Shown: piece after piece, positions 21,045-31,590 of the stretch
Numbering within the stretch: the first letter of the stretch is position 1
Layout: every line of letters starts with the position of its first letter
Assembly: GCA_028571685.1 (NCBI GenBank)
Contig: CM053154.1
Location: 9,089,501-9,153,500 of the forward strand
Length of the DNA stretch: 64,000 nucleotides
Source of the DNA: Heterohyrax brucei
Lineage: Eukaryota > Chordata > Mammalia > Hyracoidea > Procaviidae
Reading direction: 5' to 3'
The notes under the pieces: model-generated
Seen by the model: only the letters and a program-made list of their open reading frames with translations
What the model was told of the DNA's origin: nothing
Databases searched by the model: none
Position numbers and translations under genes: made by a program

Positions 21045-21590
21045 CATGCACAAAGACATGCCTGCACATGTGTACACACATACACACACCAATACAGAGA
21101 CATGCCTGCACATGTGTATACACATACATATACCAATACAGAGACACGCTTGTACATGTGTACGCATACACTTGTGCACACACTAATCATTTGCACATAT
21201 ACCCCACATACATGTGCATGTGTATACATGCACATGCATGCACACAATGCATGTACACAGGCACACACATAATACAACATAAATATAGCCACACGTGTGT
21301 ACATGGACTCATACACACAATAAACATAGACATTTTCACACATACACCTGAGCACACACAGACACATGCATATATTGGCACAAAAATACACAACACACAC
21401 ACTTGAGTATACACAGGAACACATGCCTGTGTACAGACACAGAAACACATATACACATGTGTGCATCTGCACTCACCAACAAAATAAACACACATACATA
21501 CACCCAAAGACACAGTTGTGCACATACACACAAATACACACACATATACAGGCATGCTTACACACGGACACTGACCCACACAACATATAG
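21045..21590. repeat. CA-rich complex tandem array
   Basis: About 550 bases dominated by ACAC, CATG and TACACA words. Its left part contains three units of period 44 bases, recognised by CATGCCTGCACATG at 21057 and 21101 and CACGCTTGTACATG at 21145. Long frames on both strands (including 150 and 268 codons) are artefacts of this composition: cysteine/valine/methionine-rich on one strand and histidine/threonine-rich on the other. Confidence 0.85.
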
Positions 21591-22116
21591 TTTTGGTGAC
21601 ACAGAGCATTAACTGAGTCACCACTGATTTATTAATTTTTTCCGCTCTGTCAGCTGTTCTGCAACAGCAGAAAGACAGAACTTTAATGCAGACGAAAGTG
21701 CTAGCATGCCTCCTCACTGCCACGTGACCTTGCACCCCCGTTTCCTCCTCTGTAAAGTGGGCTGTGACAATAAAGAAGACGCTGTGCTTGGCACCTCGTG
21801 CCCATAACTGGGTGGATGGCAGGACTGTCCTGCTCGTGAAGGGGACAGAGGCAAGCACTCCCAAGAGCAACTGAGGGACCAGCTGAGGGAGCACCCCGCG
21901 TGGTCCTGCCTCCCTGGAACTGGACAGAGCTGCAGACTTCCCTAAACACTCACGGTGTGCCAGGAGTGGGGACATGTAACAGGGAGACACCATCCTCTAC
22001 CACGAGAAGCTACAATTCTACAGGAAAGACACATGCACAGGCCACTCCACATCAGAGATGTGTCCTGACAGGGGCCATGGGGACAGAGAGAAAAGTCACT
22101 CAACTTAGAAATCTAC

Positions 22117-22118
<2 letters not shown>
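21591..22118. other. Unassigned non-coding DNA
   Basis: No recognised gene or element. Part of the CA-array reverse frame extends into it but has no domain. Confidence 0.4.

Positions 22119-22150
<32 letters not shown>
22119..22150. repeat. (TG)n microsatellite
   Basis: An uninterrupted GT run of about 30 bases. Its purity suggests it is likely to vary in length between individuals. Confidence 0.95.
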
Positions 22151-22151
<1 letters not shown>

Positions 22152-23329
22152 GGGGTGGGGTAGGGAGCTCAACACTCCAGGTAGAGGGACCTGAAGAGCC
22201 ATGCCAGCAGAGTCTTTATGGGAAACTGCAGGAAACTGGAGCTTCTTGAAGTACTACCTTGTAGGACTCTGAATCTTGGGCAGAAGGATGCAAGGAAAGA
22301 GATTTGGGGGCTTGTTGGAACTCTGCTGTCTCTCAGCAAAGTTACTGAGTAGTTCTTGTCACCTGTGACAAAGATGGCTGGTGCTTACTGGTGTTCCTGG
22401 CTCCTCTTCTTCCTGGGAACACACCTAGACTACCTTTATCAGCCTTCCTTGCAGTCAGGTCTAGTCACTGGGGTGTTAAAGGAACAGGCCTGCATGATTT
22501 CTTGATGGGTACCACTGTGGACCTCCCACATGTGGTCCTTATTCTGTTCTATCATCCACAGACAGAACAGAGAGGACTCCAAGGACAGAGAGCAGGAAGG
22601 AGCCACAAGATAGAAGGAACCTGGGCCCCTGAATCACTGGGTAGAACAAAGAACACTGCTACCACCAGCACCACTGACCCGAGTTAGTGTGTGACACATC
22701 AAATTACCTGAAGTACAGAACTGTTGGGTTGCTTGTTACAACAGTTTCTCTACCAGTTAATACTGGATTTATCCCCTTCTAAGCCTCGAGCCTTTCCATA
22801 GAATCCTTCCAATACATTCCTTTTATACTCAAGGGTTTCTACCCAAGGTCATATTCTGCTGACTGCAATCAAGAAGCCCTGATGTTATGAGCTGGAAGTG
22901 ACCACAGAGACCATTTCCCAAAACTGGGGTTCAGAGAGAAGAAGTAAAGAACCCTAAATAACACAGATGTAAACAATAGATCTGAGTCTGGGACATGGAC
23001 CCTCTGACTCTTCATTCAGCCCCTTTTCCCACTGCCCTTGGATCTATCTTGCCTGGAACATAAATCTGGATTTCTGCAGTGGTGATGAAATGCAGACAGT
23101 CACCTCCAGGCATTGACTTTACACGGAGGACTCTGTACCTGCATGGGGACCTCGGTGAGGATCGATGGCAGGGTCCAGGTCCTGGGTCACAAATCACAAC
23201 CGAGAGGAGAGCAGAGCTGTTCTCCTGCAGTAAATCCCACTGCAGCTGGAGGCCCAGTGCTTCCTGCACGATGCCACCTCATAGATCAGACAGTATTTAA
23301 GAGGGAGGTAGAGAGACCATTCCTTACCT
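22151..23329. other. Unassigned DNA, possible old LTR or transposon
   Basis: Positions 22380-22690 have words (ACAAGATAGAAGGAACCTGG and neighbours) that resemble an old dispersed repeat I cannot name. A reverse MIR piece lies near 22900-22990. No gene is recognised. Confidence 0.35.
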
Positions 23330-23930
23330 TGTTTATTTTCCCTCAACACTTTTTATAAACTTTCTATTTTGAAATAATTTTAGATTTACACAAGAGTAGC
23401 AAAGGCAATACCGAGAGGTCCCATATATACCCTTCACCCAGCTCCCCCAAATGGTCACATCTCACACCATAACACACTTAGCAGAACTAAGAACTGTGAA
23501 CTAAACTAGACTGGATTTTGGATTTCACTGGTTTTTCCATTAATGTCCTTTCCTGTTCCAGGATCCATTCCAAGACACCATGAAGATTTTAGTCATCACG
23601 TCTCTTTAATATGCTCCAATCTCTGATAATTTTTCAGTCTTTCCTTGTTTTCTTATAACTGATAGTTTTGAAGATACTGGATCAGTGCTTTGTAGAGCAT
23701 CCTTAAACTTGGAGTAGTCTGATGTTTGCTTATGACTGGAGTGTGCTTACGGATCTGGGGGGAAAATAGTACAAAAGTGAAGTGCCCTTTCACGTCCATC
23801 CAGCAGAACATGATGTCAACTTGATTTCTTGTGACATTAACCTGACTACCTGGTGGGAAGTGCATCCACAGGGTGTCATTAGTACTCTGCAGGTACTAGT
23901 TCCCCTTTCCGCACTCCTTTTTGTCAGATC
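23330..23930 (-). mobile_element. Old L1 3'UTR (L1M type)
   Basis: Reverse orientation: TTTGAAATAATTTTAGATTT, CCCTTCACCCAGCTCCCCC, TTAATGTCCTTTCCTGTTCC, CAGTCTTTCCTTGTTTTC and GTGAAGTGCCCTTTCACG follow the order of an ancient L1 3'UTR. Confidence 0.8.
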
Positions 23931-24592
23931 AAGTCTCTAGGTCCGGCCCACACTCAAGAGAAAGGACTGTTCCCCTACCCACCTGAAACGGGAGCTGTGA
24001 TCTCCATGGCCTGAGGACGGCCTGCTCAGACTTGACTCAGACTTTTGTGGCACGAGGAGCTAGTTGCAGGGCCTCTGCCCTAGTACCTTCATCACCCACA
24101 CAGCTGCTGAGTGGCTTCCTTGACTCGCAGAGAACAGGCCAGGAGTGGGACAGAGCCAGGCTGAGAGCTGGCCTCTTGGTGACAGCCTGGTGATGGCAAC
24201 CAGGCTAGGGGAACAGGTGGGACACCGGGGAGGTCTGGGGGCAATCAGGGCACTCAGCCTCCTCTCTTCAGTTCTGCCTGCAGCAGAGGGTGGGGCTCCA
24301 GCTTGCCTTTCTGTGTACCTTGGCAGTTCTGAGAATACACAGGCCTAGGAGGCTGGTTTTCCAGGGTTTGGGATGTTTATGGTCCTTCACATGGCAGGGT
24401 TCTCAGTGGCAGAGCTAACACACAAAGAGACACAGCCACGTGGGAACAAAGGGCAGTATCAGTGGTCACTGGGCAGGGGTCAAACACCCAAGCCTGCCAG
24501 CGTGGAGATTTGGTGAACAACTAGATTAGAGAGGAAGGATTCGGCTCAAGGGCAACCCAAGTTCTTAGGATCCAGATGTTCAGGGTGCTGGG
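23931..24592. other. Unassigned non-coding DNA
   Basis: No gene or element recognised. Confidence 0.4.
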
Positions 24593-24650
24593 AGAGAGGC
24601 GGGGAGAGGGAGAGAGGAAGAGAGGAGAGCAGAGAGAGAGAGAGACCCAC
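24593..24650. repeat. GA-rich purine tract
   Basis: GAGAGG, GGGAGA and AGAGAG units on the plus strand, nearly pure purine. It is the kind of sequence that can form triplex DNA. Confidence 0.85.
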
Positions 24651-24689
24651 CTAGTCACAGGTGAAAGGAGACAACCAGGCCTGCTTCTG

Positions 24690-24873
24690 CAACAGAGGTT
24701 CTCAGCTTCGGTTACCGTTAGAACCTTTGGAGGAGTGTCAAAAAGGCCCATTCCGCAGACCTCACCCCCTAAGCTTTATCATCTAATCCATCTGACTGGT
24801 GCTGGGAGTCTAACATTCACACCACCTCCCGGGGTGACTGCCGGATTGCACACAGGCTGGAACCCATCACTCT
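24690..24873 (+). mobile_element. MER5-like hAT-Charlie MITE
   Basis: The left end GAGGTTCTCAGCTTCGG and the body (AATCCATCTGACTGGTGCTG) resemble MER5-type non-autonomous hAT elements. It is diverged. Confidence 0.5.
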
Positions 24874-26344
24874 AAAGCCGTGCCCCTCCACGGGTGGTCC
24901 CTAGCGCAGCACCCGCCTCCTCCGGGCCACGTGCTTGGGCTCCAGCCCAGACTCCGGACCCTGAAGCTGACTGCCTGTAGCGCCATCCCAGGTGGGTCTC
25001 AGACGCCAGGTGGGAAAATGCCGTGTGTTTCTTGCCTATACTTCCTGCCCAGAGCCTGCTGGCCCCAAACAGAAGAAACCGGAGAGAGAGGACAGCACTA
25101 GGAGTCTGCCTTGGAAGCACAGCAACTATGGCCATCAGAAAAGGCTGCAGTCTCTGATCTCAGAGAATAACAGCTCCTCCTCCCCAGGTGGAGGCAGGTG
25201 CAGGGGCACCCAGAGGGAAGCCGAGAGCTGCCTGCGGGCGCCTCCCTCCCTGGACACAGGCAGAAACGTTGGCCTCCCCACCCTCCCTGCCTCCTTGATA
25301 CCAGCTGACCAGCTTTGGGCAGGGTGTTCTTGGTGCCTCTGAGCCTCTCCTTCCTCCTCGGTAGAATGGAGGCTATGATGCGGGTCTCTTGGGTAAGTAA
25401 GTGATGAGACCATGCCTGTGACATGCTTAGTGGAGTGTCGACGAGGGTGGCCAGTGCTTGCTTAGAACATCTTAACTCACCTTCTGGACCGAGAGGCTGC
25501 CTCTCTAGCCAAAATGAATCAGTTCCTCACACCTCTTGAACAGTAACTTCTCCTTCCCTCAGCATCTCCTCTTGCTTTCAGCTGTGACCTCATCTTTGAG
25601 TGTTCCAACTTTGTCAAGTTCAAGGACAGCTCCACATCTGACAAGCAGGATGATCTTGCAGGTTCACACCATGCTGTTTTCTTTGATATCTCTATTTCAG
25701 ATACACTTGGTGAAGAAACTCCCAAAGATGCACAGGAAAAAACATGTGAGTACCTGCCGTGGTTTTATTTACTTTTCCCAAGAAAGAGCACTGTGAAGTG
25801 TGTATTACCATCTCCAGTTTATGTGTAAGGAGGTTGCAAATCAGAGAGGAAAGTCAACTGCCTCAGGTCACACAGCATTTAAGTTCTTCCTTTAAACCAC
25901 AGTTGGATTGCATCCTAGTTATAGCTGACTTAGATTCCTGCTGCTGTCACTCTCCTGTTTTATTGCCTCCCTTTTTCCCTTCCCTCATTCTTCCTTCTCC
26001 CTCAAGCAAAACTAAATTAAGTTTTCCTAAACATGAAAACTAACCGAGTAAGAAGATACCATTACATGAAGAACTGTGAATCAAGGCAGCTGCCAGAAAA
26101 TACGTGCTGCTTGAGGAAATGCCTGGGGCTGCTGGCTCACCTGCCTGCCACTAGCAGTGGCACCCACAGGTAGAAAATAAGTCCTGAGTCCTTTGGGGAA
26201 ACATCAAGAATGAAAAGAGTTAAAGGCTTTAGGGTCTCTTGTCCAGCTTTCCTCAAACAGCTTTCACCACTCTCACAAACTTGTCCAGCTCAGAAGGAAA
26301 GCTGAAATGAGGGATGGAGTTTTTGAGAAGAAAACATCAGTTTC
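24874..26344. other. Mostly unique DNA with MIR relics
   Basis: MIR-like segments occur at about 25325-25470 (forward; TCCTCGGTAGAATGGAGG) and 25795-25900 (reverse; CCTCAGGTCACACAGCATTT). Opposite-strand frames around 24992-25424 have no recognised domain. Confidence 0.45.
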
Positions 26345-26717
26345 CTTCCCCTGTTGTGGTCAGAGATTTCAGCATCCTTCTATCAAACACAGAGCCAGTA
26401 GGCAGAAGATCAGCGACGTTCTGGCTGAACTGAACAGTACCATCAGTCAACTGGATCAAATAGACACTTATAGAATATTCTATCCAGTGACAGCAGAGTA
26501 TGCATTCTTGACAGGCTCACATGGAACATTTGCCAAGACAGACTACATCCTGGGTCATAAAAGACACCTCAACAATGGACTTAATGTAGAAGTCAATAAT
26601 GGAAAGATAGCTAGAAAATTCCGAAATATTTGGAGCTTATATAACACAATTCTAAGTAACACAGGAGTCACAGAAGTCTCAATAGAGATTTAAAAAAATC
26701 TTAAACTAAATGAAAAT
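26345..26717 (+). pseudogene. L1 ORF2 endonuclease-domain pseudogene piece
   Basis: The frame at 26307-26693 encodes the late part of the apurinic-type endonuclease of L1 ORF2. The H-G-T-F-x-K-x-D-Y-I-L-G-H motif lies about 70 residues in. The family's H-G-T-F-s-x-I-D-h-I-L-G-H box contains one of the endonuclease active-site aspartates, and it is retained here. A small deletion removes the conserved S-D-H segment that should follow, and the frame stops at 26693. It is a fossil without enzymatic potential. Confidence 0.8.
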
Positions 26718-27172
26718 AAGTGTGCTTGACCCAAGCTGTGGCATTTTCAGTCGCATCATATGCATGTGAAAAGCTGAACAGTGAACAAAGAAGACAGGAG
26801 AAGAATTGCTGCCTTTGAGTTGTGTTGGAGAAGAATGTTGAATGTACCATGGGCCACCAAAACAATAGATCAGTTCTGGAAGAAGTACAACTAGAGTGCT
26901 ACTTGGAAGCAAAGATGGTAAGACTGAGTCTTACATACTTTGGACATATTGTCAGGAAGGATCAGTTCATGGAGAAGGGCAGCGTGCTTGGTAGAGTGGA
27001 GGGTCAGCAAAAAAAGAGGAAGACTCTCAAAAAGATTGACACAGTGGCCACAACAATGGGCTTTAGCATAAAAATGATTGTGGACATGGCACAAGGCCAT
27101 GCAGTGTTTTGTTCTGTTGTGCAAAGGGTCGCTATGAGCTGGAACCAATTCAATGACACCTAACAACAACAA
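26718..27172 (+). mobile_element. RTE-type LINE 3' fragment inserted in L1
   Basis: It starts in the C-terminal part of the RTE ORF (GACCCAAGCTGTGGCATTTT) and ends with GGGTCGCTATGAGCTGGAAC and CACCTAACAACAAC. An open piece of 113 codons at 26822-27163 encodes the terminal RTE segment. The flanks GAAAAT and AGAAAAT are consistent with a short target duplication. Confidence 0.9.
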
Positions 27173-27711
27173 GAGAAAATGAGAATACAACCTATCAAAA
27201 TGTGTGAGATGTAGAAAAAACAGTGCTTAGAGGGAAATTTAGAATATTGAATGCACACATTAGAGAAAAAGGAAGACCTAAAATTTATACTCTAAGCTTC
27301 CACCTGAGAAAACTCAAAACAAGAAAAGCAAATTAGATCCAAAGAAAGCAGTAAAAAAGAAATACTAAAAGTTAGAATAGAAATCAATGAAAATAGGAAA
27401 TTAACAGAGAAAATCAGTGAAACCAATAACTTGTTCTTTGGAACCATCAATAACATTCACAAACCAGTAGCCAGGCTAACCAAGTGAAAAAAAGAGAGGA
27501 GATAGAAATGACTAATATCAGACTTGAAAGAGGAACCGTCACAGCTGATCTCATGGATATTCTAAGGATAATGAACGAGCATCACAAATAACTCTATAGT
27601 CACACATTTTATGACTTAGATTAAATGGACCAATTCTTTGACAAACATAATCTTTCAAAACTCACACATGGAAAACTTGATCATCTCAACAGGCTTACAT
27701 GTATTAAAGAA

Positions 27712-28374
27712 TGTTTCAGTTATCTAGTGCTGCTGTGACAGAAAGACAGTGGATGGCCTTATCAAAGAGAAATTTATTCTTTCACAGCCTAGGAGGCTAG
27801 AAGTTCAAATTCAGAGCACCAGATCCGAGGAGGCCTTTTTCTCTGGGGGGATGTCCTTGTCATCAGTCTTCCCCTGGCCTAGGAGCTTCTCCACTGGGGA
27901 ATCCTGGGTCCAAAGGCTACACCCTACTTTTGGTGCTGCTTTCTTGGTGGTATGAGGTCCCCATGTCTCTCTGCTCGCTTTTGTCTTTTATCTGTAGAAA
28001 GAGATTGGCTCAAGACACAAACCAGTCTTATATATAGGGTCCTGCCGCTAGCTCATTGCTTAACGTCACACAGATAAGGTTTACAACACATGGGAAAGTC
28101 ACGTCAGCTGACTAAATGGTGGACAATCGCACAGTATTGTAAATCACGGCCACCCCAAGTTGACAGACATTTTGGGGGGCCCCAATTTAATCCATGGAAG
28201 CCTGGGTAGCATAGTGGGTTAAGTGCTACATTTGTTAACCAAAAGATCGGCAGTTCAAATCAGCCAGGCACTCGATGGAAACTCTATAGGGCAGTTCTAC
28301 TCTGTCCTATAAGGTCGCTATGTGTTGGACCAAACTCTATGGCTGTGGATTTTTTGGTAATTTAATCCATGACC
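27712..28374 (-). mobile_element. MaLR-like solo LTR inserted in L1
   Basis: It starts TGTTTCAGTTATCTAGTGC and ends TTTAATCCATGACC. The flanks AAGAA and AAGAG are a five-base duplication with one mismatch. The AfroSINE at 28197-28358 lies near its right end. Without the SINE and its duplicated target the LTR is about 490 bases. Confidence 0.88.
28197..28358 (+). mobile_element. AfroSINE inserted in LTR
   Basis: The head runs from AAGCCTGGGTAGCATAGTGG, then the body follows, and the tail is AAGGTCGCTATGTGTTGG. The 13-base duplication AATTTAATCCATG is perfect at 28184-28196 and 28359-28371. The target was the terminal part of the LTR. Confidence 0.95.
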
Positions 28375-28667
28375 AAGAGACTGAAACAACAGATAATAAC
28401 CGTCCACAACAGACAGCATGAGTCCCACATGATTTCACTGGTAAAATCTACCAAAAGAAGTAGTACCAATTCTCTACAATCTCTCCAGAAAACAGAAGCA
28501 GAAGGAATACCTCTTAATGCATTCTGTGAAGTGAGTCTTTTCCTAATACCAAAACAACATAGGGGACTCGCCCAGGATTTGTTTGGTGAGCACACACACA
28601 ATGAAGCTCCCCAAACCTGGGAATAATTAACGTAATGGGTGATGAACCAAGATCTAAATAGATGTCT

Positions 28668-28714
28668 GGGCTGGTGGGCTGGTGGGCTGGTGGGCGGGGG
28701 CGAGGGGAGGGGAA
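28668..28714 (+). repeat. GGGCTGGT octamer array, G-rich
   Basis: Three exact units of GGGCTGGT (28668-28691) lead into a G-run tract GGGCGGGGGCGAGGGGAGGG. At least four G-runs of three or more on one strand could fold as a G-quadruplex. Confidence 0.85.
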
Positions 28715-28721
28715 GACGTCT

Positions 28722-28872
28722 TGCCATGGAGTTGATTCTAACTCTTGGCTGCCCCTGTGTGTTCTAGAGTGGAGCTACGCTCCATACAGTTTTCCTGACT
28801 GTGACCTTGGCAAGTAGATGGCCGGATCTTCCCAGATTCAAACCACCAACCTTTTGGTTAGCTGCTAAAGGA
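28722..28872 (-). mobile_element. AfroSINE, old
   Basis: Reverse orientation: the tail side GGAGTTGATTCTAACTC, the body GTGTTCTAGAGTGGAGC, and the head end ACCAACCTTTTGGTTAGCTG. Confidence 0.78.
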
Positions 28873-29684
28873 CCTCTCATGTCACTAAATGTCCAGATCC
28901 CACCAGACTGGGCCACAAAACAGGGCCATGTTTCTTTCAGTGCTGAGTAACCACTTCTGAAGACCCTCTAGCCCACCTAGCAACAGGTCCAGCCCCATCT
29001 CAGGGTTTTCCTTGCCTTATTGCAGGGCCTCCAAGGACAGAGGCTGGCCCAAATGTGGACATCCTTCATTGCTGTGGCCACCCATCACGGGAGTCATGTT
29101 CAACCAGGCCACACCAGGCAGACTTCTCAGCTCCTGACTCCGGACCACTGAGGCCTGTCCTGGGAGGGTCACACTGACTCATTCTTTAGGAGCTACCTCA
29201 TTCCACTAGTTGAGGACAGCTGTGGCAGAGGCCTGCAGCCCTTCTCAGGGGACACGGCCAGGGCAGCCCCAACCCGCTCAGAGATCCCTGCAGCTCCTGC
29301 GTCTCTGGAGACCTCTGGCAAATCCCTGAGGCCCCAGAGCTCCCATTTCTCATTCATGCAGCCATTGTGTTTCAGCACCCCCGGAACCCAGTTGAGACGG
29401 CTCCAGCATCAGCCTCTTCCTGTACCCAGTTGTAGCTCTTTCTTCCCATGGCCAGAGGGATGCAGACTCCCCATGCTATCTCCTCCCAGCAGTCCACCGT
29501 CCTCTCCTGCCTCCTGGCCTCCATCAGTGCCTCCTTAAGGTCAGCAGAGTTTGCAAGAAGAAGAATGTGGGTGGGGAGAGGAGTAGGGTGTCAGTCTTGC
29601 ATGGTTGTCACACCCCCTGGTTGCCTTTTCTCAGTGTGCAGGGCCTGTTCACACCCAGGGTCCCAAGTCATTCTGAGATGAGAG
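28873..29684. other. Unassigned non-coding DNA
   Basis: No gene or element recognised. Short frames on both strands are unconvincing. Confidence 0.4.
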
Positions 29685-29775
29685 TCACTGACTCCACTGT
29701 ACAAATGAGAAAATTGAGACTTAGAGTAGACAAATGACTTACACAATGTCCCACAGCTAATAAATGACATGGCCG
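29685..29775 (-). mobile_element. MIR SINE fragment
   Basis: The words ACAAATGAGAAAATTGAGAC and CACAATGTCCCACAGCTAAT are the reverse complement of a MIR. Confidence 0.8.
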
Positions 29776-29777
29776 GG

Positions 29778-30201
29778 TGTACCAGCTTCCTAGGACTGCT
29801 ATAATCAAGTCTCACAAACTGGGTACCTTCTCACAGTCCTGGAAGGTAGAAGTCCAAATGCAGGGTATTGGCAGGGCCACATGTTCCTCGGAGGATCTAG
29901 GAGAGGACCCTCCCTTGCCTCTTCTAGCTTTGGGGATTACAGGAAATTCTTGTAATTCCTTGACTAATGACAGAGTAACTCTAGTCTCTGCCTCTGTCTC
30001 CTCATGGCCCTGTTCCCTCTGGGTGTCTCTCTGACCTGTGTCTCTTGTCCTGCTCCTTATAAGGACACCAGTCCTGTTGTGTGACGCCAGTCATGTTAAC
30101 TAGTTGCATCCACAAAGACACTATTTCCAGGGTCTCATTCACAAATACTGGGGGTTAGGACTTGAACGTACCTCTTAGGGGGCACAATTTAACCCATAAC
30201 A
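29778..30201 (-). mobile_element. MLT1-type MaLR solo LTR
   Basis: It runs from TGTACCAGCTTCCTAGGACT to TTAACCCATAACA. Inside, TCCTTATAAGGACACCAGTC and GACACTATTTCCAGGGTC are typical of reverse-oriented MLT1 LTRs. Target duplications are not clear, fitting great age. Confidence 0.85.
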
Positions 30202-30235
30202 CCAGTACCTGAACTCGGGTCTTCAAATGCCAAGT

Positions 30236-30378
30236 CCAAACCCACCAAGCCAAACGCACTGCCTTTGAGTTGATTCTGACTCCTATCGATACTGTAGGGC
30301 AGAGCAGAACTGCCCCATAATGTTTTCGGGGAGCACCTGATAGATCTGAACTGCCAACCTTTGGGTTAGCAGCCATGT
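30236..30378 (-). mobile_element. AfroSINE
   Basis: Reverse orientation: AAACGCACTGCCTTTGAGTT, ACTGTAGGGCAGAGCAGAAC, and the head end CCAACCTTTGGGTTAGCAGC. Confidence 0.85.
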
Positions 30379-30544
30379 CCACGCCATGTCCACAGTACTG
30401 TTATCAGCGACCTTCGTGAAGAGAGGGAGGGGTTGCTGTAAGTGGACCCGACATGACACAAGGGAGCCTCTGACCCTAGCAGGACCCGTTTTCGGTTCTT
30501 CCTTCTCCCCCGTCCGCACACTCCAAGCCCTGACAGAAGACACA

Positions 30545-31080
30545 TGAGTAAGGTGTCGCTAGAATTATCTCTTTAGGCACATAAATATCTGTTCTGGATA
30601 GCCCAGCTGCCTGCTTTCATCTTGTTATGGCAATCTTTTTTCAATTTTTAGCATCTGCCGTTGAGAACATTTCATTCCTTGAATAGAGAATGAAGTGGGG
30701 CATAAATCAGGAGGGACACGCTGGGACCTGACCCCCGCCGGTGTCTGCTGGGCTGCCTCGTGTACACACCACTACTGAGCCAGTAGTTATTGTAACTGCT
30801 GCTTGATTTTAAAGCCTGTTGATAGATCGGTGGCTTTTTTATATGTGGTGGGTCATTTGTGTGACTGATTTTGCAGCTTCCGCCGCCCTCTGAAAGTGGC
30901 CCACTGAAGTGACTCTGACGACTGTGTTCTCAGGATAAAAACAATCAGATGGCAGCGTCGGCCGAAGAAGAAGGCCCTCTGTTGCACTTGCCCCTCCTCA
31001 ACTGCTTGCACAAGCCAGTTGCATATGATTGGCAAAAAATAAAACAAGAATTGGTACAATTCAGATGTCAGTCTTTGACA
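30545..31080. other. Candidate conserved non-coding element
   Basis: A repeat-free block of more than 500 bases with complex, information-rich words: CATAAATATCTGTTCTGG, CAATCTTTTTTCAATTTTTA, GCATATGATTGGC and GGATAAAAACAATCAG. It has no coding frame of note. Texture resembles deeply conserved vertebrate enhancers. Conservation has not been measured. Confidence 0.4.
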
Positions 31081-31404
31081 CTGAAGTTTTTTATCACATG
31101 GAACAGGGTGAATGACGGGACAAGGTAAATGGCGCCAAGGGCCAAAATCGGCTCCAAGAAAATGGTCTGGTGCTTCCTGTTTGTTTCAGCAGCTGTGAGC
31201 ATCCCTGGGTAGGCATTTCAGGGGTGACAGGGCCAGGAGTGGCAAGGATAAAGAGGGGAGCTGGAACTCAAAGAGACCAAGTAGCCCTGTAGGAAGGTTT
31301 ACTTAATTAGTCGTCACTGCCTTGGAACGAATCTGCAGCTGGCAGGTGGCATTTACCCAGGGCTTCCCGTAGGTCCTTTCCATTTTGAACCCCTGCTGAG
31401 AATT
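31081..31404. other. Unassigned non-coding DNA
   Basis: Unique sequence adjoining the candidate conserved block. It contains ACAAGGTAAATGGCGCCAAG. No gene is recognised. Confidence 0.4.
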
Positions 31405-31590
31405 GGTGTTTCCATCCCAGAAATACAGAACCAGACTCTGGTGTCAAAGGACCCCTTATCGTTCTCGCAGAGAATAAACATTGGGAATCACGGCTCTACT
31501 ACTGGATTTCAGGACTTAATCCACGGCATTAGCGTCACCTGGGAACTTGTCAGAAAGGCAAACAATCAGCAGGGGTTCAAACTGGACCCA
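31405..31590 (-). mobile_element. MER5A-like hAT MITE fragment
   Basis: The segment ATTAGCGTCACCTGGGAACT followed by TGTCAGAAAGGCAAA is the MER5A core in reverse orientation. Confidence 0.6.

Larger units (their letters stand above)
26345..28556 (+). mobile_element. L1 ORF2 relic with nested insertions
   Basis: An L1 fragment covering the endonuclease to early reverse-transcriptase part of ORF2. It is split by an RTE (26718-27172) and by an LTR (27712-28374) containing an AfroSINE. L1 sequence resumes in register after each insert: the word AGAATACAACCTATCAAAAT after the RTE, and ATGATTTCACTGGTAAAATC after the LTR. Both ends are missing. Confidence 0.88.

Noticed and set aside
21187..21993. 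A 268-codon reverse-strand open frame, cysteine-rich
   Set aside because: More than half lies in the CA-rich array, both strands are open there, and the residue pattern is simple-sequence translation. No domain or splice context.
26307..26693. A host gene of 128 codons
   Set aside because: The H-G-T-F and I-L-G-H motifs identify an L1 endonuclease relic.
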